The notes: generated by a model not told the origin, from the letters alone. A stretch of DNA of 64,000 bases from Burkholderia ambifaria AMMD (GCF_000203915.1 NC_008390.1:2914001-2978000); one strand, 5' to 3'; positions 46,008 through 55,054 are shown, counted from the stretch's first letter. Made by a program: numbers and translations.

Positions 46008-46866
46008 CGGACAACAGGACAAGGTGCTCGGGACCGGTGCGGCGATGCTGACCCCGACGGGATACCAGGATCGGCCGAAGGTGGCGATCAATATCTGCGA
46101 CAAGCATGTGACGCCGGCACCGAAATGGATCGTCGGCACCTGTCCGTTCTACTATCGGCCGCTTCACGGGGCGTATATGGAGACGGTCGAGAAGGTCAGC
46201 ATGTCGAGCATCTGGTCGACCATCAAGGGTTTCGCCCTATCGTGGGATCCGTGGACCGACTCGGACGTCGCGCACCGACTCCTGCACCGCCGTGAAGAAT
46301 TGATCAAGATAGACAGCACGAATTCCGACTGGTCTCGTCATGGCAACTTCATGATGCGTCACATCGGGTGCGGACATAAGCCGCCCGATTACTACATCAG
46401 CTACGGTTACTACTACTGCTCCGACTATGGAGCGAATCTCTATCCGAGCCTCAGCCCCCAAGGGAAAGCGTGGCTGAACAAAGCGCGCAAGCTGCTCCAG
46501 GTCAACATGGAAGACGGGTTGAATCAGAACATGATGGGCAACACGATCCAGATGGCCAGCCCGACGCCGGGAAACGGTAGCGTCGATATGACGTGGCCAC
46601 AGTTCGAGCTGGAAATAAACACCGAAAAGTTCAAGGAATTTGCATTCAAGACACACCCGATGGCCTACCTCGACGGAGGATTGGCCGACCTGCCAATCAT
46701 GGATCTCGTCAGGATCGGGATGCGCCCGAACATTCAGGAATGGGGCGACGGAAGAACGTGGGGGCAGGCTTTCGATTCCGCCATCCCTGTTCTCCGGAAA
46801 AAAGCCGAGGAATCGGACGCCGACGATCCGGTCGGCAAGGCGCTCGGAAGGCTGCTGGCGAAGTGA
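46000..46866 (+). CDS. Candidate VgrG-linked T6SS effector, unrecognised family
   Basis: 288 residues. Starts inside the end of vgrG (ATGGCTGA overlap), so it is translated with the spike. No signal peptide, membrane helix, PAAR, Rhs or known catalytic motif. Notable features: RHIGCGH (His121, Cys124, His126), YGYYYCSDYG (Cys140, Asp142), a helical stretch LSPQGKAWLNKARKLLQV and a conserved-looking end FKTHPMAYLDGGLADLP. The Cys/His spacing could suit a cysteine hydrolase or amidase, but this is speculation. The next two genes encode membrane-anchored exported proteins suited to immunity, which would place the target in the periplasm. Local base composition is near 52 percent GC in sampled lines, well below the flanks, suggesting transfer. 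Confidence 0.72.
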   Translation: MADGQQDKVLGTGAAMLTPTGYQDRPKVAINICDKHVTPAPKWIVGTCPFYYRPLHGAYMETVEKVSMSSIWSTIKGFALSWDPWTDSDVAHRLLHRREELIKIDSTNSDWSRHGNFMMRHIGCGHKPPDYYISYGYYYCSDYGANLYPSLSPQGKAWLNKARKLLQVNMEDGLNQNMMGNTIQMASPTPGNGSVDMTWPQFELEINTEKFKEFAFKTHPMAYLDGGLADLPIMDLVRIGMRPNIQEWGDGRTWGQAFDSAIPVLRKKAEESDADDPVGKALGRLLAK

Positions 46867-46867
46867 C

Positions 46868-48097
46868 ATGCGAAAAGGCAAACGATGGCTTTGGGTCGCG
46901 GGATGCGTGCTTGTTCTCCCGATCGCTATTTACGGATATACGGAAATGACATCAGGGTGGGACACGGTATCGACCGAATTCATGCGCAACGACAAGCCGT
47001 ACGGTGCGGGCGCATTTCGCGTGCAACGCAACGATTTCATGTCACTGAAGGTTGCGCGACCGGAACTCAAGTTCAAGCCGGAGAGCGAGCAGAAGAACCC
47101 TGACCTCGCGGAATTCACCGAAGCTTGGATGGACGATTCGAACCAGCGGCTGAACCGGTCGACCGTCAGTTTCCTGCGCGGCACGCTGGACGGGAGCGCC
47201 GTGCGCCACTTCCAGCAACCGGGCCAGACCGCGTCATGGTGGTACTCGCCTGACTGGCAGGTCCTGTACGTCAGTACGGGCTGGATGGATTACGCGGCGC
47301 CGCGCACCGTCGACGGTGCGTCCCCTCAGACAACCCGACTCTGGAAGTCGAGCGACGGTGGCCAGCACTGGGCCCAGCTCGAATGGCCGATGGAGCGCAA
47401 CATCAACCGCTTGCTGTTCATTGATGCGCAACGGGGCTACGCCATCGGATGGGGACCCCGCGTGTGGCGAACGGCGGACGGCGGGCAATCGTGGCAGGAA
47501 ATCAAGGAACCGCCGGGTGCCGCCCTTCAGGACAAGCCACGCCGGACTTTCGACGGGACCAACCTCGGTCCCGACGGTGTATTGCGCATTGCCTATCAGG
47601 TTGAAGACGCCGAGCATCCGCAACCGGCAACGGTGGTCTGGCGGCTCGATTGGAATCAGCAGGATTTCATCCGGGAAGCGGTGCTCCCCGGACAAGTCAT
47701 CGTCAGCCTCGAATCGTCGCCGGCCCCCGTCCGGAATTACGCACTGTATGCGTTGTCGCGTACAAGCGGCGAATCCGGCAGCGGTCATGGTGCGGGCGTC
47801 ATTTCGACCTGGACTAGCGAGCACCCCGAACACATCCAGGAACTGCATGCGTTTGACAGCCCGCTGACGCTCAACGGACTGAGCGCGGGTCGCAACGGCG
47901 TCCTGCTGGTCCACGCGACCGACCCGAACACCGCAAACGGCGGCGGCGCACCGATCGACCTGACGATCAGCAGCACCGACGGTGGAAAGACATGGCAGCA
48001 GACCGCCGACAAGGCTTCACAGGGCGGCTACTTCGATCCACAAACGAACACGCTCTATTCGGTGTTCGCCTATACGCTGCGGAAACGGCAATTCTGA
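46868..48097 (+). CDS. Candidate immunity protein 1, membrane-anchored Asp-box (BNR) beta-propeller
   Basis: 409 residues from the ATG at 46868, one base after the effector stop. One N-terminal membrane helix (residues ~8-24, RWLWVAGCVLVLPIAIYGY) and then a periplasmic domain with sialidase-type Asp boxes: SSDGGQHWAQL, TADGGQSWQEI and STDGGKTWQQT. Such repeats build beta-propellers. It is a clear paralogue of the next gene (EAWM; RGTLD; LLFIDAQ-GYAIG; NLGPDG). Position directly behind a VgrG cargo gene and the periplasmic topology suggest it neutralises that cargo. It lacks sialidase catalytic context. Confidence 0.75.
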   Translation: MRKGKRWLWVAGCVLVLPIAIYGYTEMTSGWDTVSTEFMRNDKPYGAGAFRVQRNDFMSLKVARPELKFKPESEQKNPDLAEFTEAWMDDSNQRLNRSTVSFLRGTLDGSAVRHFQQPGQTASWWYSPDWQVLYVSTGWMDYAAPRTVDGASPQTTRLWKSSDGGQHWAQLEWPMERNINRLLFIDAQRGYAIGWGPRVWRTADGGQSWQEIKEPPGAALQDKPRRTFDGTNLGPDGVLRIAYQVEDAEHPQPATVVWRLDWNQQDFIREAVLPGQVIVSLESSPAPVRNYALYALSRTSGESGSGHGAGVISTWTSEHPEHIQELHAFDSPLTLNGLSAGRNGVLLVHATDPNTANGGGAPIDLTISSTDGGKTWQQTADKASQGGYFDPQTNTLYSVFAYTLRKRQF

Positions 48098-48197
48098 TCG
48101 GCGCCCGATGCGTTTGTCGCAGGCCGTGTCCGCGGAAACGAACGACGTCCGCGGCACGGCCAGCAACGAGATTCCTCTATCGACTTCAGCCAATCCC

Positions 48198-49475
48198 ATG
48201 CGCCATCGATCTCGACTGAAGGGGCTGGCCGTCATCGCGATCGGCGGCATCGTATTGAATCTGTTTTACGAGAGCACCGGTCCTCACTGGAAGACCGTTT
48301 CGTCGCAGATCACATGGTCCGACCCGCCAGCAGGTGTGGGTGATTTCTACATCGCCGGCAACGAAATCATGTCGCTCACGTTTGCCGATCCTGTCGTGAC
48401 GCTGAAGCCGGCCGGCGAGTGGAAGGTTCCGACGGTCGCCGAACCCACCGAAGCATGGATGAACAGTGCGGGAGAAACCCTCAATCGACGAACCGTGAAT
48501 TTCTTCCGCGGCACGCTCGATCACGGACTGCAGCGCTTCTTGCAAGCGCCCGGCCAACACACCGCGTGGTGGCATTCGCGAGACGGTCAGGTCCACTTGA
48601 TCAGCATCGGCTGGCTGGACTATACGTCGCAGCATTCCGAGGACGACCTCGTCTCGCGGCAAACCCGTGTCTGGAAATCGCTCGACGGCGGCCGCCACTG
48701 GTCGCAGATGGCATGGCCGGAGCACGAAGATATCGACGACCTGCTCTTCATCGACGCGCAGCACGGCTATGCGATTGGCCGCGGCCCCACCGTCCGGCGA
48801 ACATCCGACGGCGGCGAGTCCTGGCAACTGATCGCACTACCGCCGGATGCAGTCGTCCCCAGTGGCCGTCGGCGCAACCTCAGAGCGGTGAATCTTGGTC
48901 CCGACGGCACCCTGCGAGTGGCTTACCATGTCGATCCGTCGGCAACGGGGCCCGCTCGCAGCATGGTATACGGGCTTCCGCCGAATCAGCAGACGTTCGT
49001 TCCCCATATCGTTCTGCCGAACCAGACCGTCATCCGACTCGCTTCGACGCCGGCCACGACCAGCGGTTACGCGCTTTACGCACTGTCTCTCCTCGACGAC
49101 GAGGGCGGCAAAGATACGGCACCGGATCGCGCACGCCGGGCCGGCGTGCTTTCGACGTGGACGGACACGCAACCCGCGCGCGTCCGGCAAGTGATGACGT
49201 TTGACATGAAGCTCATCGTGAGCGGCCTCGACGTGGGCCGCGACGGCCTGTTACTCGTATATGCCACCGATCCCGGGCAAGCAATCGACGATCCACCAAT
49301 CCCCCTGATGATGAGCAGCACTGACGCAGGCAGGACCTGGAAACAGAATGCCGACGGGATCGTCTATCACAACCGGTACTTCGACCAGGATACGAACACG
49401 CTCTACTCGCTGCTCGATGAAAGACTGAAGAAGCTGTCATTCCCCATCCGACATTCCCCCGCCTCACAAGACTGA
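48198..49475 (+). CDS. Candidate immunity protein 2, paralogue of the preceding gene
   Basis: 425 residues from the ATG at 48198, chosen because MRHRSRLKGLAVIAIGG aligns with the start of its paralogue; an ATG at 48108 in the same frame would add 30 residues and leave only a 10-base gap. One N-terminal helix, then the same periplasmic Asp-box domain: SLDGGRHWSQM, TSDGGESWQLI and STDAGRTWKQN (third box altered at Gly). Shared blocks with its neighbour run the full length, so the pair arose by tandem duplication. It may protect against a second allele of the toxin. Confidence 0.75.
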   Translation: MRHRSRLKGLAVIAIGGIVLNLFYESTGPHWKTVSSQITWSDPPAGVGDFYIAGNEIMSLTFADPVVTLKPAGEWKVPTVAEPTEAWMNSAGETLNRRTVNFFRGTLDHGLQRFLQAPGQHTAWWHSRDGQVHLISIGWLDYTSQHSEDDLVSRQTRVWKSLDGGRHWSQMAWPEHEDIDDLLFIDAQHGYAIGRGPTVRRTSDGGESWQLIALPPDAVVPSGRRRNLRAVNLGPDGTLRVAYHVDPSATGPARSMVYGLPPNQQTFVPHIVLPNQTVIRLASTPATTSGYALYALSLLDDEGGKDTAPDRARRAGVLSTWTDTQPARVRQVMTFDMKLIVSGLDVGRDGLLLVYATDPGQAIDDPPIPLMMSSTDAGRTWKQNADGIVYHNRYFDQDTNTLYSLLDERLKKLSFPIRHSPASQD

Positions 49476-49505
49476 ATCCCCTCGCTACATCCGGAGACCT
49501 ATTCG

Positions 49506-50714
49506 ATGAAAAAAGCGCTGCATCGCGCCGCATTCGTACTGTGCGCTGCCGCGGCGGCCACCGCCTCCGCCGCCAGCCCCTGCCCCGCCGCCGACACCGC
49601 CGCACGCGCGGCGCTCGACGCGCAGCACCGCGTACAGCAAGTCCGTAATCCGCAAGGCGACGGCGGCGGTACCGTCGACGTCTCGCCGCTCTTGCGCGAC
49701 GCGCTTCGCGCATACAAGCAGGCGCTCGTCGGCGCGATCGACGCGCGGCTTGCGTGCAGCGACGAACACGTCGAGCCGGCTGCGCTGAAACGCACGCTTG
49801 CGGCCACGCTCGGCGTACCCGCCCAATCCACCCAATCCGCCGAGCCGAAAAACGGCGAATCGGCATTCGGCCGCAACCCGGACGTCGACGTTCAACGCGA
49901 CGGCACGTCCCGCCCGCTCCTCTTCGTGCGCGCCGGCTTCGACATCCCATGCGGCGACGACAACCTGCTCACGGCCTATGCGTGGGAAAACGGCGGCTGG
50001 CGACGCGTGCTGCGCTGGCAGGCCGACGACTACAAGGACATCGGCGGCGCCTACGGCGGCGGCTTCTGGTTCGGCGCATTGCCCGGCGGCCAGGTGGCGA
50101 TCGTCCACGGCACGCCGTGGTGCTCGTCGCGCTGGAGCCGGTTCGGCGCGGACGTGGTCGCGCCGGCAAACGGCGCGGCCGCGCAACGCACGCTGTTCCA
50201 TACGGCTCACGGCTACGTGATCGACGACGACGCGATCCGCTTCAAGGTGCGCCCCGATGGCTTCGAGCTGCGCACGACGGTCGGCTCGCGCGACAGCGAC
50301 GTGATGACACGGCCGGGCATCTTCCGCTATCGCGTCGACGGCGACACCGTGCAACGCGTGCAGCCGGTCGCGGTCAACGGCCGCGATTTCGTCGACGAAT
50401 GGCTGGGCGTGGACGATGCGCTCGCGGGCGCCTGGAGCGAACCCGCGGCCGCTGGGGCGGCGCTGCAAGCGCGGCAGGGATTCATTGCGGAAAGCAAGGC
50501 GCCCGATACCGGGTTCGCCTATGGACCGGTACGCGGCTGCTCGGACAGCAAGGATCGCTTCCAGGTCGAACTGGATTTGACGGGCAAGGACGGCAACACG
50601 GTTGCGCGACGCTACGCGCTGATCCGCCAGGAGCGCAACGGGTTCACGATGCTCGGGCTGCGCAAGGCGGCCGAGCCGGCGTGCCACGGCGCGAACCTGA
50701 TGCCGCGGCACTGA
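49506..50714 (+). CDS. Exported hypothetical protein
   Basis: 402 residues; GGAG lies before the ATG. Signal peptide MKKALHRAAFVLCAAAAATA with cleavage near ASA (residue 23). The mature part has six Cys, a Trp/Gly-rich middle (GGAYGGGFWFGALPGGQVAIV) and no motif I recognise. It follows the candidate immunity pair by 30 bases on the same strand but its codon use is back to the high-GC norm, so it may be an older resident gene at the cassette edge. Role unknown. Confidence 0.7.
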   Translation: MKKALHRAAFVLCAAAAATASAASPCPAADTAARAALDAQHRVQQVRNPQGDGGGTVDVSPLLRDALRAYKQALVGAIDARLACSDEHVEPAALKRTLAATLGVPAQSTQSAEPKNGESAFGRNPDVDVQRDGTSRPLLFVRAGFDIPCGDDNLLTAYAWENGGWRRVLRWQADDYKDIGGAYGGGFWFGALPGGQVAIVHGTPWCSSRWSRFGADVVAPANGAAAQRTLFHTAHGYVIDDDAIRFKVRPDGFELRTTVGSRDSDVMTRPGIFRYRVDGDTVQRVQPVAVNGRDFVDEWLGVDDALAGAWSEPAAAGAALQARQGFIAESKAPDTGFAYGPVRGCSDSKDRFQVELDLTGKDGNTVARRYALIRQERNGFTMLGLRKAAEPACHGANLMPRH

Positions 50715-50789
50715 ACGTCGGCGGCACGGCGGCGCCGGACAGGAATCGACGGCAAGCGGCACGCGCGACGCGGCGTGCCCGGCCGCCCG

Positions 50790-51140
50790 TCATTGCGCGC
50801 GTCGCGGCTCGAACACGAACGGTTGCGTGAGCAGGAACGGATTCGCGGTGGCGCCGGTCTGCGCGCAGGTCGCGTGCGTCATCGCGTCGACGGCCGCGCG
50901 ATCCGCCGCCGCATTGCGGCTGCTCGTCGTCACGGTGACGTTCTGCGCTTCGCCCGAGGTCGTCATCAGCGCGCGCACGAGCACGGTGACCGGACGCGTG
51001 AGCGGCTTCGCGCTATCCGGATAGACGGCGCGCGGAATGTGGCAGGTCAGCTTGCTTTCCTGCGACGACGACAGCATCGCGCAGCCGGAAACCAGCACGG
51101 CGACGGCAGGCAGGATCAGGAGGGTCGAGCGAAGGGCCAT
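50790..51140 (-). CDS. TonB C-terminal-like lipoprotein
   Basis: 116 residues from the ATG at 51140. Lipobox LVSGCAML near residue 20. The rest resembles the TonB C-terminal beta-alpha-beta fold: YPDSAKPLTRPVTVLVRALMTTSGEAQNVTV (read as YPDSAKPLTRPVTVLVRAL then MTTSGEAQNVTV), with two Cys. No membrane-spanning TonB N-terminus, so it is not an energy transducer by itself. Role unknown. Confidence 0.75.
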   Translation of the reverse strand: MALRSTLLILPAVAVLVSGCAMLSSSQESKLTCHIPRAVYPDSAKPLTRPVTVLVRALMTTSGEAQNVTVTTSSRNAAADRAAVDAMTHATCAQTGATANPFLLTQPFVFEPRRAQ

Positions 51141-51556
51141 GGTCGAATATCGTTCTTCAGTACTGTTGCGGACGAACGCCGCGCCGGCGGAGATCGCCCT
51201 GCGCCGCGGCCATCGGACCGGCGCGCCGTTACGGCCGCACGACCGACGGCTGCCCGGTCGCGATCCTGCTTGACGGGTTCCCGGAGATCCGGGGGCGGCG
51301 TTCGCGGTAGCGGCCCGCAGCGGGCGGCCGCGCACGCGAACGCTTTGCCGCATTGTGCACGCGCCGCCTTGCGCGTGGCCGCGATTTGACAATGGTTGAC
51401 GCGAATCACACCGGATTCGGCCGGCATCCATTCTCCGGGGGAAGCAATCGCCGCCCCCTCCCGCCCCGCCATCGCCCACCGCCTCACCGCAATGCGGCCA
51501 GCGCCGGGATTCCCCGCCCGGCGCCGCGCGGTGTCGGCACGGTGTTCAGCGGGGTG
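51141..51556. other. 416-base gap without a recognisable gene
   Basis: Between a minus-strand lipoprotein gene and the 3' end of pglL (minus). A TTGACA stands at 51386 on the plus strand with no gene behind it. No stable hairpin with a T-run is evident. Confidence 0.6.
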
Positions 51557-53335
51557 TCACTCGGAATCGTCGTCGGAGTCGTCCTCGTCCGCATCGGCCG
51601 GCACTTCCCCGTACTTCGCGACGACGGCCGCCTTGAACGCCTTCAGCGCCGGTTGCTGGTCGCACAGCTTGTACAGCAACGCCAACTGCTGCGGCCAGTC
51701 CTTCAATTCCTTCGCGAACACATGCAGGCGCGCGACCGTATCGAGCGCATCGGCGTCCCGGCCGGCCAGCGCCTGCAGCGCCGCATAGCGGCGCAGCACC
51801 GTCTCGCCCGGCAGCAGCGCGATCGCGCGCTCGTGCGCGGCGAGCTTGAGCGGCAGGTTCTCCGGCGAAATCGTCAGCAGCGTGGCCACCCCGTAATCGC
51901 CCCACGCGCCGAACAGCTGCGACGGCGCATCGCGGTACTGCGCGGCCGGATCGCTGCCGTAATACAGCACTTCCGCGCGCTGGTAGTCGCGCAGCACGGG
52001 TACCACCGCCAGCACGCCGCCGACCGACAGCACCGCGAACAGCCCGAACGCCGCGCGGCCCGGCAGGACGCGCAGCGGCTTCACGTCGAGCAGGCCGATC
52101 ACGAACATCGCCGGCAGCAGGAAGAACATGTACTGCTGCGGATATTCGACGAGCGCATGCATCAGCAGGATGCCGATCAGCGCGAGGCCGAACACGCGCG
52201 TGCTCGACTGCGGCGCACGCACCGCGCGCACGAACCACGTCACGAGCGCGACGACGAGCACGCCGAGACCCAGCAGACCGGACTTCGCGAGCAGGTCGAT
52301 GAAGATGTCGTGCGAGTTGTTCGCGATCTCGACACCGCCGAGCGTGCGCACGAGCGCGAACTGGTGCGACGGGAATTCGCCCCAGCCGACGCCAAGCAGC
52401 GGATGCTCGCGGAACATCGCGAGCCCATACTTCCACAGCGCGAGCCGCGGCGCGATCTGCCCCGCGTCGCGCATCCGCTCGGCGGCCGACTCGGCAAGCC
52501 CCAGGTGGAAATGCACGTTGGCCCAGCGCACCGCGACGTTCACCGCGACGAAGGCCACCGCGAGCGCGGCCGGTATCAGCCATGCGCGGCGGTTGGCCGG
52601 CGCACGGCGCGACTCGAGCCACGCCATCCAGAAGCCCGCGACGACCATCACCGCGACCTGCAGCCACGGGCCCCGCGACACCGTCAGCGCGAGACCGACC
52701 GACAGCACGATCGACAGCGCGAACCAGGCCCATACCGCGAGCCGGCGCGTCTGCACCAGATACAACGCGCCCGCGAGCGCAAAAGCGATGTAGGTCGCCA
52801 GGTGGTTCGCCTGCGCCATGTTGCCGTAGGGACGGCGATCGACCGCGATGTTGTAGACCACGACGAACGGCGACACCGCGGTTTCCAGATGGAACAACTG
52901 CACGACCTGGCTCGCGACCGCGAACACGCCGCCGACGAGCAGCGCGCCGGCCATCATTCGCGCGGTGGCTTCGGCGAGCCCCTCGCGCGCGAGCGTGTAG
53001 CCGGCCTGCATCGCGACCAGCGCGGCGGCCAGATAGCCGAGCGCCAGCCAGTTCATCGACGGCACTTTCAGCGGCATCAGCGCGACCTGCGCGAGCAGCA
53101 CCGCCGCGAACCCGAGCGGCGCGACGAACGCGGCCGGCGCCGCGAACGGCTCGGCCGGGCGGCCCGTGCGCGCGAGCAGGACGACGGAGAGCCCCACCAG
53201 CAGATACAGCACCAGCGCGGCAAACTCGGAATAGAAGGTCGGGATCGGATACGTGTGATTCGTGATCGCGTACGGCACGATCAGGGCGACAGCCAGCGCA
53301 ACGAGCGGCAACGAACGGGAAAAAGTAGAAGGCAT
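51557..53335 (-). CDS. pglL: PglL-family O-oligosaccharyltransferase
   Basis: 592 residues from the ATG at 53335 (MPSTFSRSLPLVAL). About 12 membrane helices with the large periplasmic loop of the Wzy_C superfamily: VSRGPWLQ near residue 195 and IANNSHDIFIDLLAKSGLLGLG, whose His is typical of the active site. A soluble C-terminal domain (~430-592) ends in an acidic Asp/Ser tail. It transfers lipid-linked glycans to Ser of exported proteins in the periplasm. In B. cenocepacia the homologue glycosylates many proteins. The adjacent pilin gene is a possible substrate. Confidence 0.92.
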   Translation of the reverse strand: MPSTFSRSLPLVALAVALIVPYAITNHTYPIPTFYSEFAALVLYLLVGLSVVLLARTGRPAEPFAAPAAFVAPLGFAAVLLAQVALMPLKVPSMNWLALGYLAAALVAMQAGYTLAREGLAEATARMMAGALLVGGVFAVASQVVQLFHLETAVSPFVVVYNIAVDRRPYGNMAQANHLATYIAFALAGALYLVQTRRLAVWAWFALSIVLSVGLALTVSRGPWLQVAVMVVAGFWMAWLESRRAPANRRAWLIPAALAVAFVAVNVAVRWANVHFHLGLAESAAERMRDAGQIAPRLALWKYGLAMFREHPLLGVGWGEFPSHQFALVRTLGGVEIANNSHDIFIDLLAKSGLLGLGVLVVALVTWFVRAVRAPQSSTRVFGLALIGILLMHALVEYPQQYMFFLLPAMFVIGLLDVKPLRVLPGRAAFGLFAVLSVGGVLAVVPVLRDYQRAEVLYYGSDPAAQYRDAPSQLFGAWGDYGVATLLTISPENLPLKLAAHERAIALLPGETVLRRYAALQALAGRDADALDTVARLHVFAKELKDWPQQLALLYKLCDQQPALKAFKAAVVAKYGEVPADADEDDSDDDSE

Positions 53336-53497
53336 GAGCGAACCGGATGTCAGCAACCGGCGCACTATACAAAACTTTCCCCCGTCTGTGCGGCCCCGCC
53401 GCCCCGTCACCCGATACGGCCGGGCCGGCTCGGCAGGCCGGCAATGCGTGCGCGGCGCCGTGCGCGCGCCCACGCAGCGGCCCGCGGGCCGCCTGCA

Positions 53498-54094
53498 CTA
53501 TGCGCGGCATTCCGCCGGCGCGTATTTCGCGGGCAACGTCGCCGCCTCCGCCGGCAACGGTCCGGCGCCCGGCGCCGGCAGCGATGACGCGGCCTTGCCG
53601 GCGGCAAAGCATTCCCAGGCGATCGCGCCGGCCTGCATCGCGCCCTTTTTCAGCGGCACCCGTGCGGTCGGTGTATCGGCCTTGTCCGGCGCGGACGGCA
53701 CCAGGACGAGCGTATTCGCGCCGGCCGCGGCGACGCGGGTGGTGAACGCCACCGTGATCTGGCCCGTATCGGCGTCGATCCGGACGGATTCGACGTTCCG
53801 GGTGGCGACCGGCGGGCTGTAGCCGCCATCGAGGCCCGCGCCGCTCGCGGCATTGTCGGCAACCGCGAGCCGCGCGGACGACGCGAGCGCGAGCCCCTCG
53901 CCGACGCGCGACCGCGCGAGGTAATCCTGGTACGCGGGAATTGCATAGGCAGCGATCACGCCGACGATCGCGAGCACGATCATCAACTCGATCAGCGTGA
54001 AGCCGGCCGGCCGCCAACGCGGCACCGGCCGGCGCGCGCGCCGCAGATCGGCGGCGACGCGACGGAACAGGGAAACTGAAAAGGCTTCGAACAT
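53498..54094 (-). CDS. Type IV pilin-like protein (PilA/GspG class I)
   Basis: 198 residues. The prepilin site lies at [20 protein letters not shown], with Glu5 of the mature form present. The leader is ~31 residues and Arg-rich, longer than usual. The mature C-terminus has the two Cys (AWECFAAG and PAECRA) of a disulfide D-region. It would be processed by PilD and assembled as a pilus or pseudopilus, or be a minor pilin; no other pil gene is adjacent. Its place next to pglL recalls TfpO/PilO systems in which the ligase modifies the neighbouring pilin. Confidence 0.88.
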   Translation of the reverse strand: MFEAFSVSLFRRVAADLRRARRPVPRWRPAGFTLIELMIVLAIVGVIAAYAIPAYQDYLARSRVGEGLALASSARLAVADNAASGAGLDGGYSPPVATRNVESVRIDADTGQITVAFTTRVAAAGANTLVLVPSAPDKADTPTARVPLKKGAMQAGAIAWECFAAGKAASSLPAPGAGPLPAEAATLPAKYAPAECRA

Positions 54095-54111
54095 GACTGG
54101 CTCCGGAAACG

Positions 54112-54140
54112 AAAAACGCCTGCCGAATCAGGCAGGCGTT
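54112..54140 (-). terminator. Terminator after terC
   Basis: Stem AACGCCTGCC / GGCAGGCGTT with a six-base loop, followed on the minus strand by a T-run. Confidence 0.85.
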
Positions 54141-54191
54141 TCGATCGTAGCCAGTGGGCCGCGGCCCCGGCAGTCGGCCGGACGGCCAACG

Positions 54192-54896
54192 TCATTGTGG
54201 ATGCGGACCGCTGCGGCGGCGCCGGAGCGCGTATCCTGCGGCAACGACGAACAGCGCGCCGGCGATGCTCGCGCCGTAGATCGCGGCCTGCGTATCGAGC
54301 ACCGGCCAGCGATCGCCGACCGGGTCGTGCACCATCAGGCCGCCTGCGATCCAGCCGAGCAGCCCCGCGCCCAGTGCGACGACGATCGGGAACCGGTCGA
54401 GCAGCTTCAGCACCAGCGTGCTGCCCCACACGATGATCGGCACGCTGACGACGAGCCCGAAGATCACCAGCGCCAGCCGGTGCGACGGATCGGCCTGCTC
54501 GGCCGCGCCGGCGATCGCGATCACGTTGTCGAGGCTCATCACGGCGTCGGCGATCACGATCGTCTTCACCGCGTCCCACAGCCGGTCGGCCGGCTTCACG
54601 TTGTCGTGCGCGTCGGCATCCGGCGCCATCAGCTTGACGCCGATCCACAGCAGCAGCAGGCCGCCGCCGAACTTCAGGAACGGCACGTCGAGCAGCGCGA
54701 CCGCGAATGCGATCAGCACCACCCGCAACAGGATCGCGCCGGCCGTGCCCCACACGACGCCGCGCAGCCGCTGGTTGGCCGGCAGGTTGCGGCACGCGAG
54801 CGCGATCACGACAGCGTTGTCGCCGCCGAGCAGGATGTCGATGATGACGATCTGGAGCACGGCGCCCCAGTGCAGCGACGTCAGGAATTCAAGCAT
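54192..54896 (-). CDS. TerC-family membrane protein
   Basis: 234 residues from the ATG at 54896 (MLEFLTSLHWGAVLQ). The family hallmarks IIDILLGGDNAVVIALACRNLP and IVIADAVMSLDNVIAIAGA hold the conserved Asp/Asn metal-site pairs. Seven or so membrane helices. TerC/YjbE-like proteins export or load metal such as manganese on secreted enzymes. I looked for a yybP-ykoY riboswitch upstream and did not see its conserved core. Between pilin and sucD, own terminator. Confidence 0.9.
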   Translation of the reverse strand: MLEFLTSLHWGAVLQIVIIDILLGGDNAVVIALACRNLPANQRLRGVVWGTAGAILLRVVLIAFAVALLDVPFLKFGGGLLLLWIGVKLMAPDADAHDNVKPADRLWDAVKTIVIADAVMSLDNVIAIAGAAEQADPSHRLALVIFGLVVSVPIIVWGSTLVLKLLDRFPIVVALGAGLLGWIAGGLMVHDPVGDRWPVLDTQAAIYGASIAGALFVVAAGYALRRRRSGPHPQ

Positions 54897-55004
54897 GTGT
54901 GGATATAGGTGCGGGGCGACGACCCTCTGACGGGCGGCCCGGTTCATTACCGGCACATGCGTCGCGCATGCCCGGGGCTTACAAATTCATTGCGCGAGCA
55001 TAAC

Positions 55005-55033
55005 AAAAAACGCCGGCTAAGCCGGCGTTTTTT
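55005..55033 (-). terminator. Terminator of sucCD (bidirectional)
   Basis: A6, stem CGCCGGC / GCCGGCG around TAA, then T6. Almost the same sequence as the znuB terminator. Confidence 0.9.
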
Positions 55034-55054
55034 GCAGGACGAACCACGCGGAAA

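Noticed and set aside
46868..49475. Annotation of the Asp-box paralogues as sialidases
   Set aside because: Asp boxes are structural; the arginine triad and other catalytic residues of sialidases are not evident, and the context is a VgrG cassette.
51353..53587. 744-codon plus-strand frame opposite pglL
   Set aside because: Arg-rich shadow of a membrane-protein gene; no recognisable sequence.
54897..55004. Possible yybP-ykoY manganese riboswitch before terC
   Set aside because: The conserved GGGGAGTAG-like core is not visible in the upstream minus strand.
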